Shown in pieces: positions 1-12,884 of a DNA stretch of 64,000 bases (positions are counted from its first letter, which is position 1; each line of letters opens with the position of its first letter). Below the pieces are notes generated by a model. That model had not been told where the DNA came from. It saw nothing but the letters and a program-made list of their open reading frames with translations, and ran no database searches. Where the stretch lies: contig JAWQEG010001306.1 of the NCBI GenBank assembly GCA_033782935.1, positions 992,001 to 1,056,000 of the forward strand, read 5' to 3'. A program made the translations under genes and the position numbers. Origin of the DNA: Petrolisthes cinctipes (Eukaryota > Arthropoda > Malacostraca > Decapoda > Porcellanidae).

Positions 1-846
1 GTACAGATCGCTTCTGGGACCCCAAAATATCGAATTTTCGGGTGTTTAGGGCCAGAATTTGAGATATAAACGGGTACAGAAGATACATGCACATATTAAC
101 TTTGGGCATCTAAAATATCGATTTTCAGCATGTTTTGGGCCTGTATTTTGAAAATACTCTAACACTGAGTAGGCATGTACAGATTGCTTTTGGGACCCCA
201 AAATATTGAATTTTCGGGTGATTTTGAGCCTGAATTTGAGATATAAAAGGGTACTGAAGATGCATGCACATATCGACTTTTGTGCACCTAAAAGATCGAT
301 TTTCAGTATGTTTTGAGCATGCATTTCGAAAATACTCTAACACGGAGTAGGCATGTACAGATCGCTTCTGGGACCCCTAAATATCGAATTTTCGGTTGTT
401 TTGGTACTGAATTTGAGATATCGACTTTTTGGCACCTAAAAGATCGATTTTTAGCATGTTTTTAGCCTATATTTTGAAAATATTCTAGCACTGTACAGAT
501 TGCTTCTGGGACCCCAAAATATTGTATTTTCGGGTGTTTTGAGCCTGAATTTGAGATATAAACGGGTACAGAAGATACATGCACATATTGCCTTTGGGCA
601 CCAAAAATATCGATTTTCAGCATGTTTTGGGCCTGAATTTTGAAAATACTCTAACACGGAGTAGGCAATGTACAGATCGCTTCTGGGACCCCAAAATATC
701 GAATTTTCGGGTGTTTAGGGCCAGAATTTGAGATATAAACGGGTACAGAAGATGCATGCACATATCGACTTTTGGGCACCTAAAAGATCGATTTTCAGTA
801 TGTTTTTGGCCTGTATTTTGAAAATACTCTAACACGGAGTAGGCAT
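1..846 (+). repeat. Left edge: partial irregular HOR
   Basis: Monomer starts are 1, 177, 355, 493 and 670. The second copy is 178 bp because gtgattttgagcc has one extra base. The third is a 138-bp short monomer with cggttgttttggtactg. The monomer at 493 has an extra A in its junction (gtaggcaatg). Bases 1-354 match 1828-2181 and 3163-3516, and the segment to about 600 matches 3163 onward at an offset of 3,162. This is a fragment of the octamer-type repeat that follows, cut by the window edge. Confidence 0.8.
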
Positions 847-2181
847 GTACAGATACCTTCTGGGACCTCTAAATATCGAATTTTCGGGTGTTTTGGGACT
901 GAATTTGATATATCGATTTTTTGGCACCTAAAATGTCGATTTTTAGCATGTTTTTAGCCTATGTTTTGAAAATATTCTAGCACTGTACAGATTGCTTCTG
1001 CGACCCCAAAATATTGAATTTTCGGGTGTTTTGAGCCTGAATTTGAGATATAAACGAGTACAGAAGATACATGCACATATTGACTTTGGGCATCTAAAAT
1101 ATCGATTTTCAGCATGTTTTGGGCCTGTATTTTGAAAATACTCTAACACTGAGTAGGCATGTACAGATTGCTTCTGGGACCCCAAAATATTGAATTTTCG
1201 GGTGTTTTGAGCCTGAATTTGAGATATAAACGGGTACTGAAGATGCATGCACATATCGACTTTTGTGCACCTAAAAGATCGATTTTCAGTATGTTTTTGG
1301 CCTGTATTTTGAAAATACTCTAACACAGAGTAGGCATGTACAGATACCTTCTGGGACCTCTAAATATCGAATTTTCGGGTGTTTTGGGACTGAATTTGAG
1401 ATATCGATTTTTTGGCACCTAAAATGTAGATTTTTAGCATGTTTTTAGCCTATATTTTCAAAATATTCTAGCACTGTGTAGGCATGTACAGATTGCTTCT
1501 GGGACCCCAAAATATTGAATTTTCGGGTGTTTTGAGCCTGAATTTGAGATATAAACGGGTACAGAAGATACATGCACATATTGACTTTGGGCATCTAAAA
1601 TATCGATTTTCAGCATGTTTTTAGCCTATATTTTGAAAATATTCTAGCATTGTACAGATTGCTTCTGGGACCCCAAAATATTGAATTTTCGGGTGTTTTG
1701 AGCTTGAATTTGAGATATAAACGGGTACAGAAGATACATGCACATATTGACTTTGGGCATCTAAAATATCGATTTTCAGCATGTTTTGGGCCTGAATTTT
1801 GAAAATACTCTAACACGGAGTAGGCATGTACAGATCGCTTCTGGGACCCCAAAATATCGAATTTTCGGGTGTTTAGGGCCAGAATTTGAGATATAAACGG
1901 GTACAGAAGATACATGCACATATTAACTTTGGGCATCTAAAATATCGATTTTCAGCATGTTTTGGGCCTGTATTTTGAAAATACTCTAACACTGAGTAGG
2001 CATGTACAGATTGCTTTTGGGACCCCAAAATATTGAATTTTCGGGTGATTTTGAGCCTGAATTTGAGATATAAAAGGGTACTGAAGATGCATGCACATAT
2101 CGACTTTTGTGCACCTAAAAGATCGATTTTCAGTATGTTTTGAGCATGCATTTCGAAAATACTCTAACACGGAGTAGGCAT
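847..2181 (+). repeat. Octamer-type HOR, copy 1 (1,335 bp)
   Basis: Monomer starts at 847, 985, 1161, 1338, 1486, 1652, 1828 and 2004 give lengths of 138, 176, 177, 148, 166, 176, 176 and 178 bp, total 1,335. The 166-bp member is a B'-front, S-rear chimera. Shared private markers with copy 2 include aaatgtagattttt, tatattttcaaaatattc and gcatgcatttcgaaaat. The first part of monomer 847 (taccttctgggacctc) differs from its partner at 2182 (tcgcttctgggacccc), so the homologous tract begins a few tens of bases into the unit. Confidence 0.83.
1486..1651 (+). repeat. Chimeric monomer, B' front and S rear (166 bp)
   Basis: The front is full-length B' through gggcatctaaaatatcg. It then changes after cagcatg to tttttagcctatattttg and the shortened junction gcattgtacag of type S. 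An identical chimera at 2821-2986 was copied with the 1,335-bp unit, so the recombination predates that duplication. Confidence 0.84.
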
Positions 2182-3516
2182 GTACAGATCGCTTCTGGGA
2201 CCCCTAAATATCGAATTTTCGGGTGTTTTGGGACCGAATTTGATATATCGATTTTTTGGCACCTAAAATGTCGATTTTTAGCATGTTTTTAGCCTATGTT
2301 TTGAAAATATTCTAGCACTGTACAGATTGCTTCTGCGACCCCAAAATATTGAATTTTCGGGTGTTTTGAGCCTGAATTTGAGATATAAACGAGTACAGAA
2401 GATACATGCACATATTGACTTTGGGCATCTCAAATATCGATTTTCAGCATGTTTTGGGCCTGTATTTTGAAAATACTCTAACACTGAGTAGGCATGTACA
2501 GATTGCTTCTGGGACCCCAAAATATTGAATTTTCGGGTGTTTTGAGCCTGAATTTGAGATATAAACGGGTACTGAAGATGCATGCACATATCGACTTTTG
2601 TGCACCTAAAAGATCGATTTTCAGTATGTTTTTGGCCTGTATTTTGAAAATACTCTAACACAGAGTAGGCATGTACAGATACCTTCTGGGACCTCTAAAT
2701 ATCGAATTTTCGGGTGTTTTGGGACTGAATTTGAGATATCGATTTTTTGGCACCTAAAATGTAGATTTTTAGCATGTTTTTAGCCTATATTTTCAAAATA
2801 TTCTAGCACTGTGTAGGCATGTACAGATTGCTTCTGGGACCCCAAAATATTGAATTTTCGGGTGTTTTGAGCCTGAATTTGAGATATAAACGGGTACAGA
2901 AGATACATGCACATATTGACTTTGGGCATCTAAAATATCGATTTTCAGCATGTTTTTAGCCTATATTTTGAAAATATTCTAGCATTGTACAGATTGCTTC
3001 TGGGACCCCAAAATATTGAATTTTCGGGTGTTTTGAGCTTGAATTTGAGATATAAACGGGTACAGAAGATACATGCACATATTGACTTTGGGCATCTAAA
3101 ATATCGATTTTCAGCATGTTTTGGGCCTGAATTTTGAAAATACTCTAACACGGAGTAGGCATGTACAGATCGCTTCTGGGACCCCAAAATATCGAATTTT
3201 CGGGTGTTTAGGGCCAGAATTTGAGATATAAACGGGTACAGAAGATACATGCACATATTAACTTTGGGCATCTAAAATATCGATTTTCAGCATGTTTTGG
3301 GCCTGTATTTTGAAAATACTCTAACACTGAGTAGGCATGTACAGATTGCTTTTGGGACCCCAAAATATTGAATTTTCGGGTGATTTTGAGCCTGAATTTG
3401 AGATATAAAAGGGTACTGAAGATGCATGCACATATCGACTTTTGTGCACCTAAAAGATCGATTTTCAGTATGTTTTGAGCATGCATTTCGAAAATACTCT
3501 AACACGGAGTAGGCAT
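2182..3516 (+). repeat. Octamer-type HOR, copy 2 (1,335 bp)
   Basis: This is the tandem partner of the preceding unit, at a constant offset of 1,335 bp. The only differences noticed are scattered, for example gggcatctcaaat near 2428 against gggcatctaaaat in copy 1. Such similarity implies a recent duplication of an eight-monomer block. The next base pair (3517) starts a different short monomer with cggttgttttggtactg, as at 355. Confidence 0.83.
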
Positions 3517-4468
3517 GTACAGATCGCTTCTGGGACCCCTAAATATCGAATTTTCGGTTGTTTTGGTACTGAATTTGAGATATCGACTTTTTGGCTCCTA
3601 AAAGATCGATTTTTAGCATGTTTTTAGCCTATATTTTGAAAATATTCTAGCACTGTACAGATTGCTTCTGGGACCCCAAAATATTGTATTTTCGGGTGTT
3701 TTGAGCCTGAATTTGAGATATAAACGGGTACTGAAGATACATGCACATATTGCCTTTGGGCACCAAAAAGATCGATTTTCAGTATGTTTTTGGCCTGTAT
3801 TTTGAAAATACTCTAACACGGAGTAGGCATGTACAGATACCTTCTGGGACCTCTAAATATCGAATTTTCGGGTGTTTTGGGACTGAATTTGATATATCGA
3901 TTTTTTGGCACCTAAAATGTCGATTTTTAGCATGTTTTTAGCCTATGTTTTGAAAATATTCTAGCACTGTACAGATTGCTTCTGCGACCCCAAAATATTG
4001 AATTTTCGGGTGTTTTGAGCCTGAATTTGAGATATAAACGAGTACAGAAGATACATGCACATATTGACTTTGGGCATCTAAAATATCGATTTTCAGCATG
4101 TTTTGGGCCTGTATTTTGAAAATACTCTAACACTGAGTAGGCATGTACAGATTGCTTCTGGGACCCCAAAATATTGAATTTTCGGGTGTTTTGAGCCTGA
4201 ATTTGAGATATAAACGGGTACTGAAGATGCATGCACATATCGACTTTTGTGCACCTAAAAGATCGATTTTCAGTATGTTTTAAGCATGTATTTTGAAAAT
4301 ACTCTAACACGGAGTAGGCATGTACAGATCGTTTCTGGGACCTCTAAATATCGAATTTTCGGGTGTTTTGGGACTGAATTTAAGGTATCGATTTTTTGGC
4401 ACCTAAAATGTCGATTTTTAGCATGTTTTAGCCTATATTTTGAAAATATTCTAGCACTGTTTAGGCAT
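3517..4468 (+). repeat. Transition block between octamer repeats and the 3.8-kb duplication
   Basis: Monomers start at 3517 (138 bp), 3655 (176), 3831 (138), 3969 (176), 4145 (177) and 4322 (147). The member at 3655 joins the front of monomer 493 to the rear of monomer 670, so one monomer has been lost relative to the left edge. From 3831 the sequence follows 847 onward at an offset of 2,984. The last monomer has gaatttaaggtatcg and a one-base-shorter gcatgttttagcc. Confidence 0.75.
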
Positions 4469-7400
4469 GTACAGATTGCTTCTGGGACCCCTAAATATTG
4501 AATTTTCGGGTGTTTTGAGCCTGAATTTGAGATATAAACGGGTACAGAAGATACATGCACATATTGACTTTGGGCATCTCAAATATCGATTTTCAGCATG
4601 TTTTGGGCCTATATTTTGAAAATACTCTAACACGGAGTAGGCATGTACAGATCGCTTCTGGGACCCCAAAATATCGAATTTTCGGGTGTTTAGGGCCAGA
4701 ATTTGAGATATAAACGGGTACAGAAGATGCAAGCACATATCGACTTTTGGGCACCTAAGAGATCGATTTTCAGTATGTTTTTGGCCTGTATTTTGAAAAT
4801 ACTCTAACACAGAGTAGGCATGTACAGATACCTTCTGGGACCTCTAAATATAGAATTTTCGGGTGTTTTGGGACTGAATTTGAGATATCGATTTTTTGGC
4901 ACCTAAAATGTAGATTTTTAGCATGTTTTTAGCCTATATTTTCAAAATATTCTAGCACTGTGTAGGCATGTACAGATTGCTTCTGGGACCCCAAAATATT
5001 GAATTTTCGGGTGTTTTGAGCCTGAATTTGAGATATAAACGGGTACAGAAGATACATGCACATATTGACTTTGGGCATCTAAAATATCGATTTTCAGCAT
5101 GTTTTGGGCCTGTATTTTGAAAATACTCTAACACTGAGTAGGCATGTACAGATTGCTTCTGAGACTCCAAAATATTGAATTTTCGGGTGTTTTGAGCCTG
5201 AATTTGAGATATAAACGGGTACTGAAGATGCATGCACATATCGACTTTTGTGCACCTAAAAGATCGATTTTCAGTATGTTTTGAGCATGTATTTTAAAAA
5301 TACTCTAACACGGAGTAGGCATGTACAGATCGCTTCTGGGACCCCTAAATATCGAATTTTCGGGTGTTTTGGGACTGAATTTGAGATATCGACTTTTTGG
5401 CACCTAAAAGATCGATTTTCAGCATGTTTTTAGCCTATATTTTGAAAATATTCTAGCACTGAGTAGGCATGTACAGATTGCTTCTGGGACCCCAAAATAT
5501 TGAATTTTCGGGTGTTTTGAGCCTGAATTTGAGATATAAACGGGTACAGAAGATACATGCACATATTGACTTTGGGCGCCAAAAATATCGATTTTCAGCA
5601 TGTTTTGGGACTGAATTTTGAAAATACTCTAACACGGAGTAGGCATGTACAGATCGCTTCTGGGACCCCAAAATATCAAATTTTTGGGTGTTTAGGGCGT
5701 GAATTTGAGATATAAACGGGTACAGAAGATGCATGCACATATCGACTTTTGGGCACCTAAAAGATCGATTTTCAGTATGTTTTTGGCCTGTATTTTGAAA
5801 ATACTATAACACGGAGTAAGCATGTACAGATACCTTCTGGGACCTCTAAATATCGAATTTTCGGGTGTTTTGGGACTGAATTTGAAATATCGATTTTTTG
5901 GCACCTAAAATGTCGATTTTTAGCATGTTTTTAGCCTATATTTTGAAAATATTCTAGCACTGTGTAGGCATGTACAGATTGCTTGTGGGACCCCAAAATA
6001 TTGAATTTTCGGGTGTTTTGAGCCTGAATTTGAGATATAAACGGGTACAGAAGATACATGCACATATTGACTTTGGGCATCTAAAATATCGATTTTCAGC
6101 ATGTTTTGGGCCTGTATTTTGAAAATACTCTAACACTGAGTAGGCATGTACAGATTGCTTCTGGGACCCCAAAATATTGAATTTTCGGGTGTTTTGAGCC
6201 TGAATTTGAGATATAAACGGGTACTGAAGATGCATGCACATATCGACTTTTGTGCACCTAAAAGATCGATTTTCAGTATGTTTTGAGCATGTATTTTGAA
6301 AATACTCTAACACGGAGTAGGCATGTACAGATCGCTTCTGGGACCCCTAAATATCGAATTTTCGGGTGTTTTGGGACTGAATTTGAGATATCGACTTTTT
6401 GGCACCTAAAAGATCGATTTTTAGCATGTTTTTTGAAAATATTCTAGCACTGAGTAGGCATGTACAGATTGCTTCTGGGACCCCAAAATATTGAATTTTC
6501 GGGTGTTTTGAGCCTGAATTTGAGATATAAACGGGTACTGAAGATGCATGCACATATCGACTTTTGTGCACCTAAAAGATCGATTTTCAGTATGTTTTGA
6601 GCATGTATTTTGAAAATACTCTAACACGGAGTAGGCATGTACAGATCGCTTCTGGGACCCCTAAATATCGAATTTTCGGGTGTTTTGGGACTGAATTTGA
6701 GATATCGACTTTTTGGCACCTAAAAGATCGATTTTTAGCATGTTTTTTGAAAATATTCTAGCACTGAGTAGGCATGTACAGATTGCTTCTGGGACCCCAA
6801 AATATTGAATTTTCGGGTGTTTTGAGCCTGAATTTGAGATATAAACGGGTACAGAAGATACATGCACATATTGACTTTGGGCGCCAAAAATATCGATTTT
6901 CAGCATGTTTCGGGCCTGAATTTTGAAAATACTCTAACACGGAGTAGGCATGTACAGATCGCTACTGGGACCCCAAAATATCGAATTTTCGGGTGTTTAG
7001 GGCCAGAATTTGAGATATAAACGGGTACAGAAGATGCATGCACATATCGACTTTTGGGCACCTAAAAGATCGATTTTCAGTATGTTTTTGGCCTGTATTT
7101 TGAAAATACTCTAACACGGAGTAGGCATGTACAGATCGCTTCTGGGACCCCTAAATATCGAATTTTCGGGTGTTTTGGGACTGAATTTGAGATATTGACT
7201 TTTTGGCACTTAAAAGATCGATTTTTAGCATGTTTTTAGCCTATATTTTGAAAATATTCTAGCACTGTACAGATTGCTTCTGGGACCCCAAAATATTGAA
7301 TTTTCGGGTGTTTTGAGCCTGAATTTGAGATATAAACGGGTACAGAAGATACATGCACATATTGACTTTGGGCATCTAAAATATCGATTTTCAGCATGTT

Positions 7401-8266
7401 TTGGGCCTGTATTTTGAAAATACTCTAACACTGATTAGGCATGTACAGATTGCTTCTGGGACCCCAAAATATTGAATTTTCGGGTGTTTTGAGCCTGAAT
7501 TTGAGATATAAACGGGTACAGAAGATGCATGCACATATCGACTTTTGTGCACCTAAAAGATCGATTTTCAGTATGTTTTTGGCCTGTATTTTGAAAATAC
7601 TCTAACACGGAGTAAGCATGTACAGATACCTTCTGGGACCTCTAAATATCGAATTTTCGGGTGTTTTGGGACTGAATTTGAGATATCGATTTTTTGGCAC
7701 CTAAAATGTCGATTTTTAGCATGTTTTTAGCCTATATTTTGAAAATATTCTAGCACTGTGTAGGCATGTACAGATTGCTTCTGGGACCCCAAAATATTGA
7801 ATTTTCGGGTGTTTTGAGCCTGAATTTGAGATATAAACGGGTACAGAAGATACATGCACATATTGACTTTGGGCATCTAAAATATCGATTTTTAGCATGT
7901 TTTGGGCCTGTATTTTGAAAATACTCTAACACTGAGTAGGCATGTACAGATTGCTTCTGGGACCCCAAAATATTGAATTTTCGGGTGTTTTGAGCCTGAA
8001 TTTGAGATGTAAACGGGTACTGAAGATGCATGCACATATCGACTTTTGTGCACCTAAAAGATCGATTTTCAGTAAGTTTTGAGCATGTATTTTGAAAATA
8101 CTCTAACACGGAGTAGGCATGTACAGATCGCTTCTGGGACCCCTAAATATCGAATTTTGGGTGTTTTGGGACTGAATTTGAGATATCGACTTTTTGGCAC
8201 CTAAAAGATCGATTTTTAGCATGTTTTAGCCTATATTTTGAAAATATTCTAGCACTGTTTAGGCAT
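4469..8266 (+). repeat. 3.8-kb segmental duplication, copy 1
   Basis: Starting from the unusual junction cactgtttaggcatg, this stretch matches 8267 onward at an offset of 3,798-3,799 bp. Shared rare markers are gatgcaagcacatatcg, cacctaagagatcg, tctgagactccaaaat, atatcaaatttttggg and cgcttgtgggacc-type changes. It contains one extra 314-bp block (137-bp short plus 177-bp A' monomer, 6325-6638) relative to copy 2, after which the offset drops to 3,485. Apart from that it is a mixture of trimers and hexamers. Confidence 0.82.
6325..6638 (+). repeat. Local 314-bp duplication (short plus A' monomer)
   Basis: A 137-bp short monomer (6325-6461) and a 177-bp A' monomer (6462-6638) are followed by another 137-bp short monomer (6639-6775). 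The 137-bp form has lost 11 bp: gcatgttttttgaaaat replaces gcatg, a T-run, agcctatat and ttttgaaaat. The same 137-bp form occurs once in the second 3.8-kb copy at 10124-10260, so the extra 314 bp is specific to copy 1. Confidence 0.8.
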
Positions 8267-11200
8267 GTACAGATTGCTTCTGGGACCCCTAAATATTGAA
8301 TTTTCGGGTGTTTTGAGCCTGAATTTGAGATATAAACGGGTACAGAAGATACATGCACATATTGACTTTGGGCATCTCAAATATCGATTTTCAGCATGTT
8401 TTGGGCCTATATTTTGAAAATACTCTAACACGGAGTAGGCATGTACAGATCGCTTCTGGGACCCCAAAATATCGAATTTTCGGGTGTTTAGGGCCAGAAT
8501 TTGAGATATAAACGGGTACAGAAGATGCAAGCACATATCGACTTTTGGGCACCTAAGAGATCGATTTTCAGTATGTTTTTGGCCTGTATTTTGAAAATAC
8601 TCTAACACAGAGTAGGCATGTACAGATACCGTCTGGGACCTCTAAATATCGAATTTTCGGGTGTTTTGGGACTGAATTTGAGATATCGATTTTTTGGCAC
8701 CTAAAATGTAGATTTTTAGCATGTTTTTTAGCCTATATTTTCAAAATATTCTAGCACTGTGTAGGCATGTACAGATTGCTTCTGGGACCCCAAAATATTG
8801 AATTTTCGGGTGTTTTGAGCCTGAATTTGAGATATAAACGGGTACAGAAGATACATGCACATATTGACTTTGGGCATCTAAAATATCGATTTTCAGCATG
8901 TTTTGGGCCTGTATTTTGAAAATACTCTAACACTGAGTAGGCATGTACAGATTGCTTCTGAGACTCCAAAATATTGAATTTTCGGGTGTTTTGAGCCTGA
9001 ATTTGAGATATAAACGGGTACTGAAGATGCATGCACATATCGACTTTTGTGCACCTAAAAGATCGATTTTCAGTATGTTTTGAGCATGTATTTTAAAAAT
9101 ACTCTAACACGGAGTAGGCATGTACAGATCGCTTCTGGGACCCCTAAATATCGAATTTTCGGGTGTTTTGGGACTGAATTTGAGATATCGACTTTTTGGC
9201 ACCTAAAAGATCGATTTTCAGCATGTTTTTAGCCTATATTTTGAAAATATTCTAGCACTGAGTAGGCATGTACAGATTGCTTCTGGGACCCCAAAATATT
9301 GAATTTTCGGGTGTTTTGAGCCTGAATTTGAGATATAAACGGGTACAGAAGATACATGCACATATTGACTTTGGGCGCCAAAAATATCGATTTTCAGCAT
9401 GTTTTGGGACTGAATTTTGAAAATACTCTAACACGGAGTAGGCATGTACAGATCGCTTCTGGGACCCCAAAATATCAAATTTTTGGGTGTTTAGGGCGAG
9501 AATTTGAGATATAAACGGGTACAGAAGATGCATGCACATATCGACTTTTGGGCACCTAAAAGATCGATTTTCAGTATGTTTTTGGCCTGTATTTTGAAAA
9601 TACTATAACACGTAGTAAGCATGTACAGATACCTTCTGGGACCTCTAAATATCGAATTTTCGGGTGTTTTGGGACTGAATTTGAAATATCGATTTTTTGG
9701 CACCTAAAATGTCGATTTTTAGCATGTTTTTAGCCTATATTTTGAAAATATTCTAGCACTGTGTAGGCATGTACAGATTGCTTGTGGGACCCCAAAATAT
9801 TGAATTTTCGGGTGTTTTGAGCCTGAATTTGAGATATAAACGGGTACAGAAGATACATGCACATATTGACTTTGGGCATCTAAAATATCGATTTTCAGCA
9901 TGTTTTGGGCCTGTATTTTGAAAATACTCTAACACTGAGTAGGCATGTACAGATTGCTTCTGGGACCCAAAAATATTGAATTTTCGGGTGTTTTGAGCCT
10001 GAATTTGAGATATAAACGGGTACTGAAGATGCATGCACATATCGACTTTTGTGCACCTAAAAGATCGATTTTCAGTATGTTTTGAGCATGTATTTTGAAA
10101 ATACTCTAACACGGAGTAGGCATGTACAGATCGCTTCTGGGACCCCTAAATATCGAATTTTCGGGTGTTTTGGGACTGAATTTGAGATATCGACTTTTTG
10201 GCACCTAAAAGATCGATTTTTAGCATGTTTTTTGAAAATATTCTAGCACTGAGTAGGCATGTACAGATTGCTTCTGGGACCCCAAAATATTGAATTTTCG
10301 GGTGTTTTGAGCCTGAATTTGAGATATAAACGGGTACAGAAGATACATGCACATATTGACTTTGGGCGCCAAAAATATCGATTTTCAGCATGTTTCGGGC
10401 CTGAATTTTGAAAATACTCTAACACGGAGTAGGCATGTACAGATCGCTACTGGGACCCCAAAATATCGAATTTTCGGGTGTTTAGGGCCAGAATTTGAGA
10501 TATAAACGGGTACAGAAGATGCATGCACATATCGACTTTTGGGCACCTAAAAGATCGATTTTCAGTATGTTTTTGGCCTGTATTTTGAAAATACTCTAAC
10601 ACGGAGTAGGCATGTACAGATCGCTTCTGGGACACCTAAATATCGAATTTTCGGGTGTTTTGGGACTGAATTTGAGATATTGACTTTTTGGCACTTAAAA
10701 GATCGATTTTTAGCATGTTTTTAGCCTATATTTTGAAAATATTCTAGCACTGTACAGATTGCTTCTGGGACCCCAAAATATTGAATTTTCGGGTGTTTTG
10801 AGCCTGAATTTGAGATATAAACGGGTACAGAAGATACATGCACATATTGACTTTGGGCATCTAAAATATCGATTTTCAGCATGTTTTGGGCCTGTATTTT
10901 GAAAATACTCTAACACTGATTAGGCATGTACAGATTGCTTCTGGGACCCCAAAATATTGAATTTTCGGGTGTTTTGAGCCTGAATTTGAGATATAAACGG
11001 GTACAGAAGATGCATGCACATATCGACTTTTGTGCACCTAAAAGATCGATTTTCAGTATGTTTTTGGCCTGTATTTTGAAAATACTCTAACACGGAGTAA
11101 GCATGTACAGATACCTTCTGGGACCTCTAAATATCGAATTTTCGGGTGTTTTGGGACTGAATTTGAGATATCGATTTTTTGGCACCTAAAATGTCGATTT

Positions 11201-11700
11201 TTAGCATGTTTTTAGCCTATATTTTGAAAATATTCTAGCACTGTGTAGGCATGTACAGATTGCTTCTGGGACCCCAAAATATTGAATTTTCGGGTGTTTT
11301 GAGCCTGAATTTGAGATATAAACGGGTACAGAAGATACATGCACATATTGACTTTGGGCATCTAAAATATCGATTTTTAGCATGTTTTGGGCCTGTATTT
11401 TGAAAATACTCTAACACTGAGTAGGCATGTACAGATTGCTTCTGGGACCCCAAAATATTGAATTTTCGGGTGTTTTGAGCCTGAATTTGAGATGTAAACG
11501 GGTACTGAAGATGCATGCACATATCGACTTTTGTGCACCTAAAAGATCGATTTTCAGTATGTTTTGAGCATGTATTTTGAAAATACTCTAACACGGAGTA
11601 GGCATGTACAGATCGCTTCTGGGACCCCTAAATATCGAATTTTTGGGTGTTTTGGGACTGAATTTGAGATATCGACTTTTTGGCACCTAAAAGATCGATT
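8267..11700 (+). repeat. 3.8-kb segmental duplication, copy 2
   Basis: This is the tandem copy of the previous block, ending near 11,700, where the match to the region before 8266 is lost. The gcatgttttagcc shortening that closes copy 1 is absent here. A few substitutions separate the copies, for instance ccttctggg against ccgtctggg near 8630 and isolated changes near 9512 and 9613. One T is gained near 8714. Confidence 0.8.
10124..10260 (+). repeat. 137-bp short monomer with 11-bp loss
   Basis: gcatgttttttgaaaatattc replaces the usual stretch containing agcctatat, a loss of 11 bp within T-rich sequence. This copy corresponds to 6639-6775 and is followed by the same type B monomer carrying gtttcgggcctg. 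Confidence 0.82.
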
Positions 11701-12736
11701 TTTAGCATGTTTTTAGCCTATATTTTGAAAATATTCGAGCACTGAGTAGGCATGTACAAATTGCTTCTGGGACCCCAAAATATCGAATTTTCGGGTGTTT
11801 AGGGCCAGAATTTGAGATATAAACGGGTACAGAAGATGCATGCACATATCGAGTTTTGGGCACCTAAAAGATCGATTTTCAATATGTTTTTGGCCTGTAT
11901 TTTGAAAATACTCTAACACGGAGTAGGCATGTACAGATCGCTTCTGGGACCCCTAAATATCGAATTTTCGGGTGTTTTGGGACTGAATTTGAGATATTGA
12001 CTTTTTGGCACCTAAAAGATCGATTTTTAGCATGTTTTTAGCCTATATTTTGAAAATATTCTAGCACTGTACAGATTGCTTCTGGGACCCCAAAATATTG
12101 AATTTTCGGGTGTTTTGAGCCTGAATTTGAGATATAAACGGGTACAGAAGATACATGCACATATTGACTTTGGGCATCTAAAATATCGATTTTAAGCATG
12201 TTTTGGGCCTGAATTTTGAAAATACTCTAACACGGAGTAGGCATGTACAGATCGCTTCTGGGACCCCAAAATATCGAATTTTCGGGTGTTTAGGGCCAGA
12301 ATTTGAGATATAAACGGGTACAGAAGATGCATGCACATATCGACTTTTGGGCACCTAAAAGATCGATTTTCAGTATGTTTTTGGCCTGTATTTTGAAAAT
12401 ACTCTAACACGGAGTAGGCATGTACAGATCGTTTCTGGGACCCCTAAATATCGAATTTTCGGGTGTTTTGGGACTGAATTTGAGATATCGACTTTTTGGC
12501 ACTTAAAAGATCGATTTTTAGCATGTTTTTAGCCTATATTTTGAAAATATTCTAGCACTGTACAGATTGCTTCTGCGACCCCAAAATATTGAATTTTCGG
12601 GTGTTTTGAGCCTGAATTTGAGATATAAACGGGTACAGAAGATACATGCACATATTGACTTTGGGCACCTAAAATATCGATTTTCAGCATGTTTTGGGCC
12701 TGAATTTTGAAAATACTCTAACACGGAGTAGGCAAT

Positions 12737-12884
12737 GTACAGATCGCTTCTGGGACCCCAAAATATCGAATTTTCGGGTGTTTTGGGACTGAATTTGATA
12801 TATCGATTTTTTGGCACCTAAAATGTAGATTTTTAGCATGTTTTTAGCCTATGTTTTGAAAATATTCTAGCACTGTGTAGGCAT
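12737..12884 (+). repeat. Chimeric short monomer, A front and S' rear (148 bp)
   Basis: It begins cagatcgcttctgggacccc and aaaatatcg as in type A, then reads gttttgggactg, gatatatcgattttttggc and aaatgtagattttt as in S'. The preceding monomer has an extra A in its junction (gtaggcaatg), as at 662-670. Comparison with the 670-984 segment suggests that one 177-bp monomer was removed. Confidence 0.8.
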
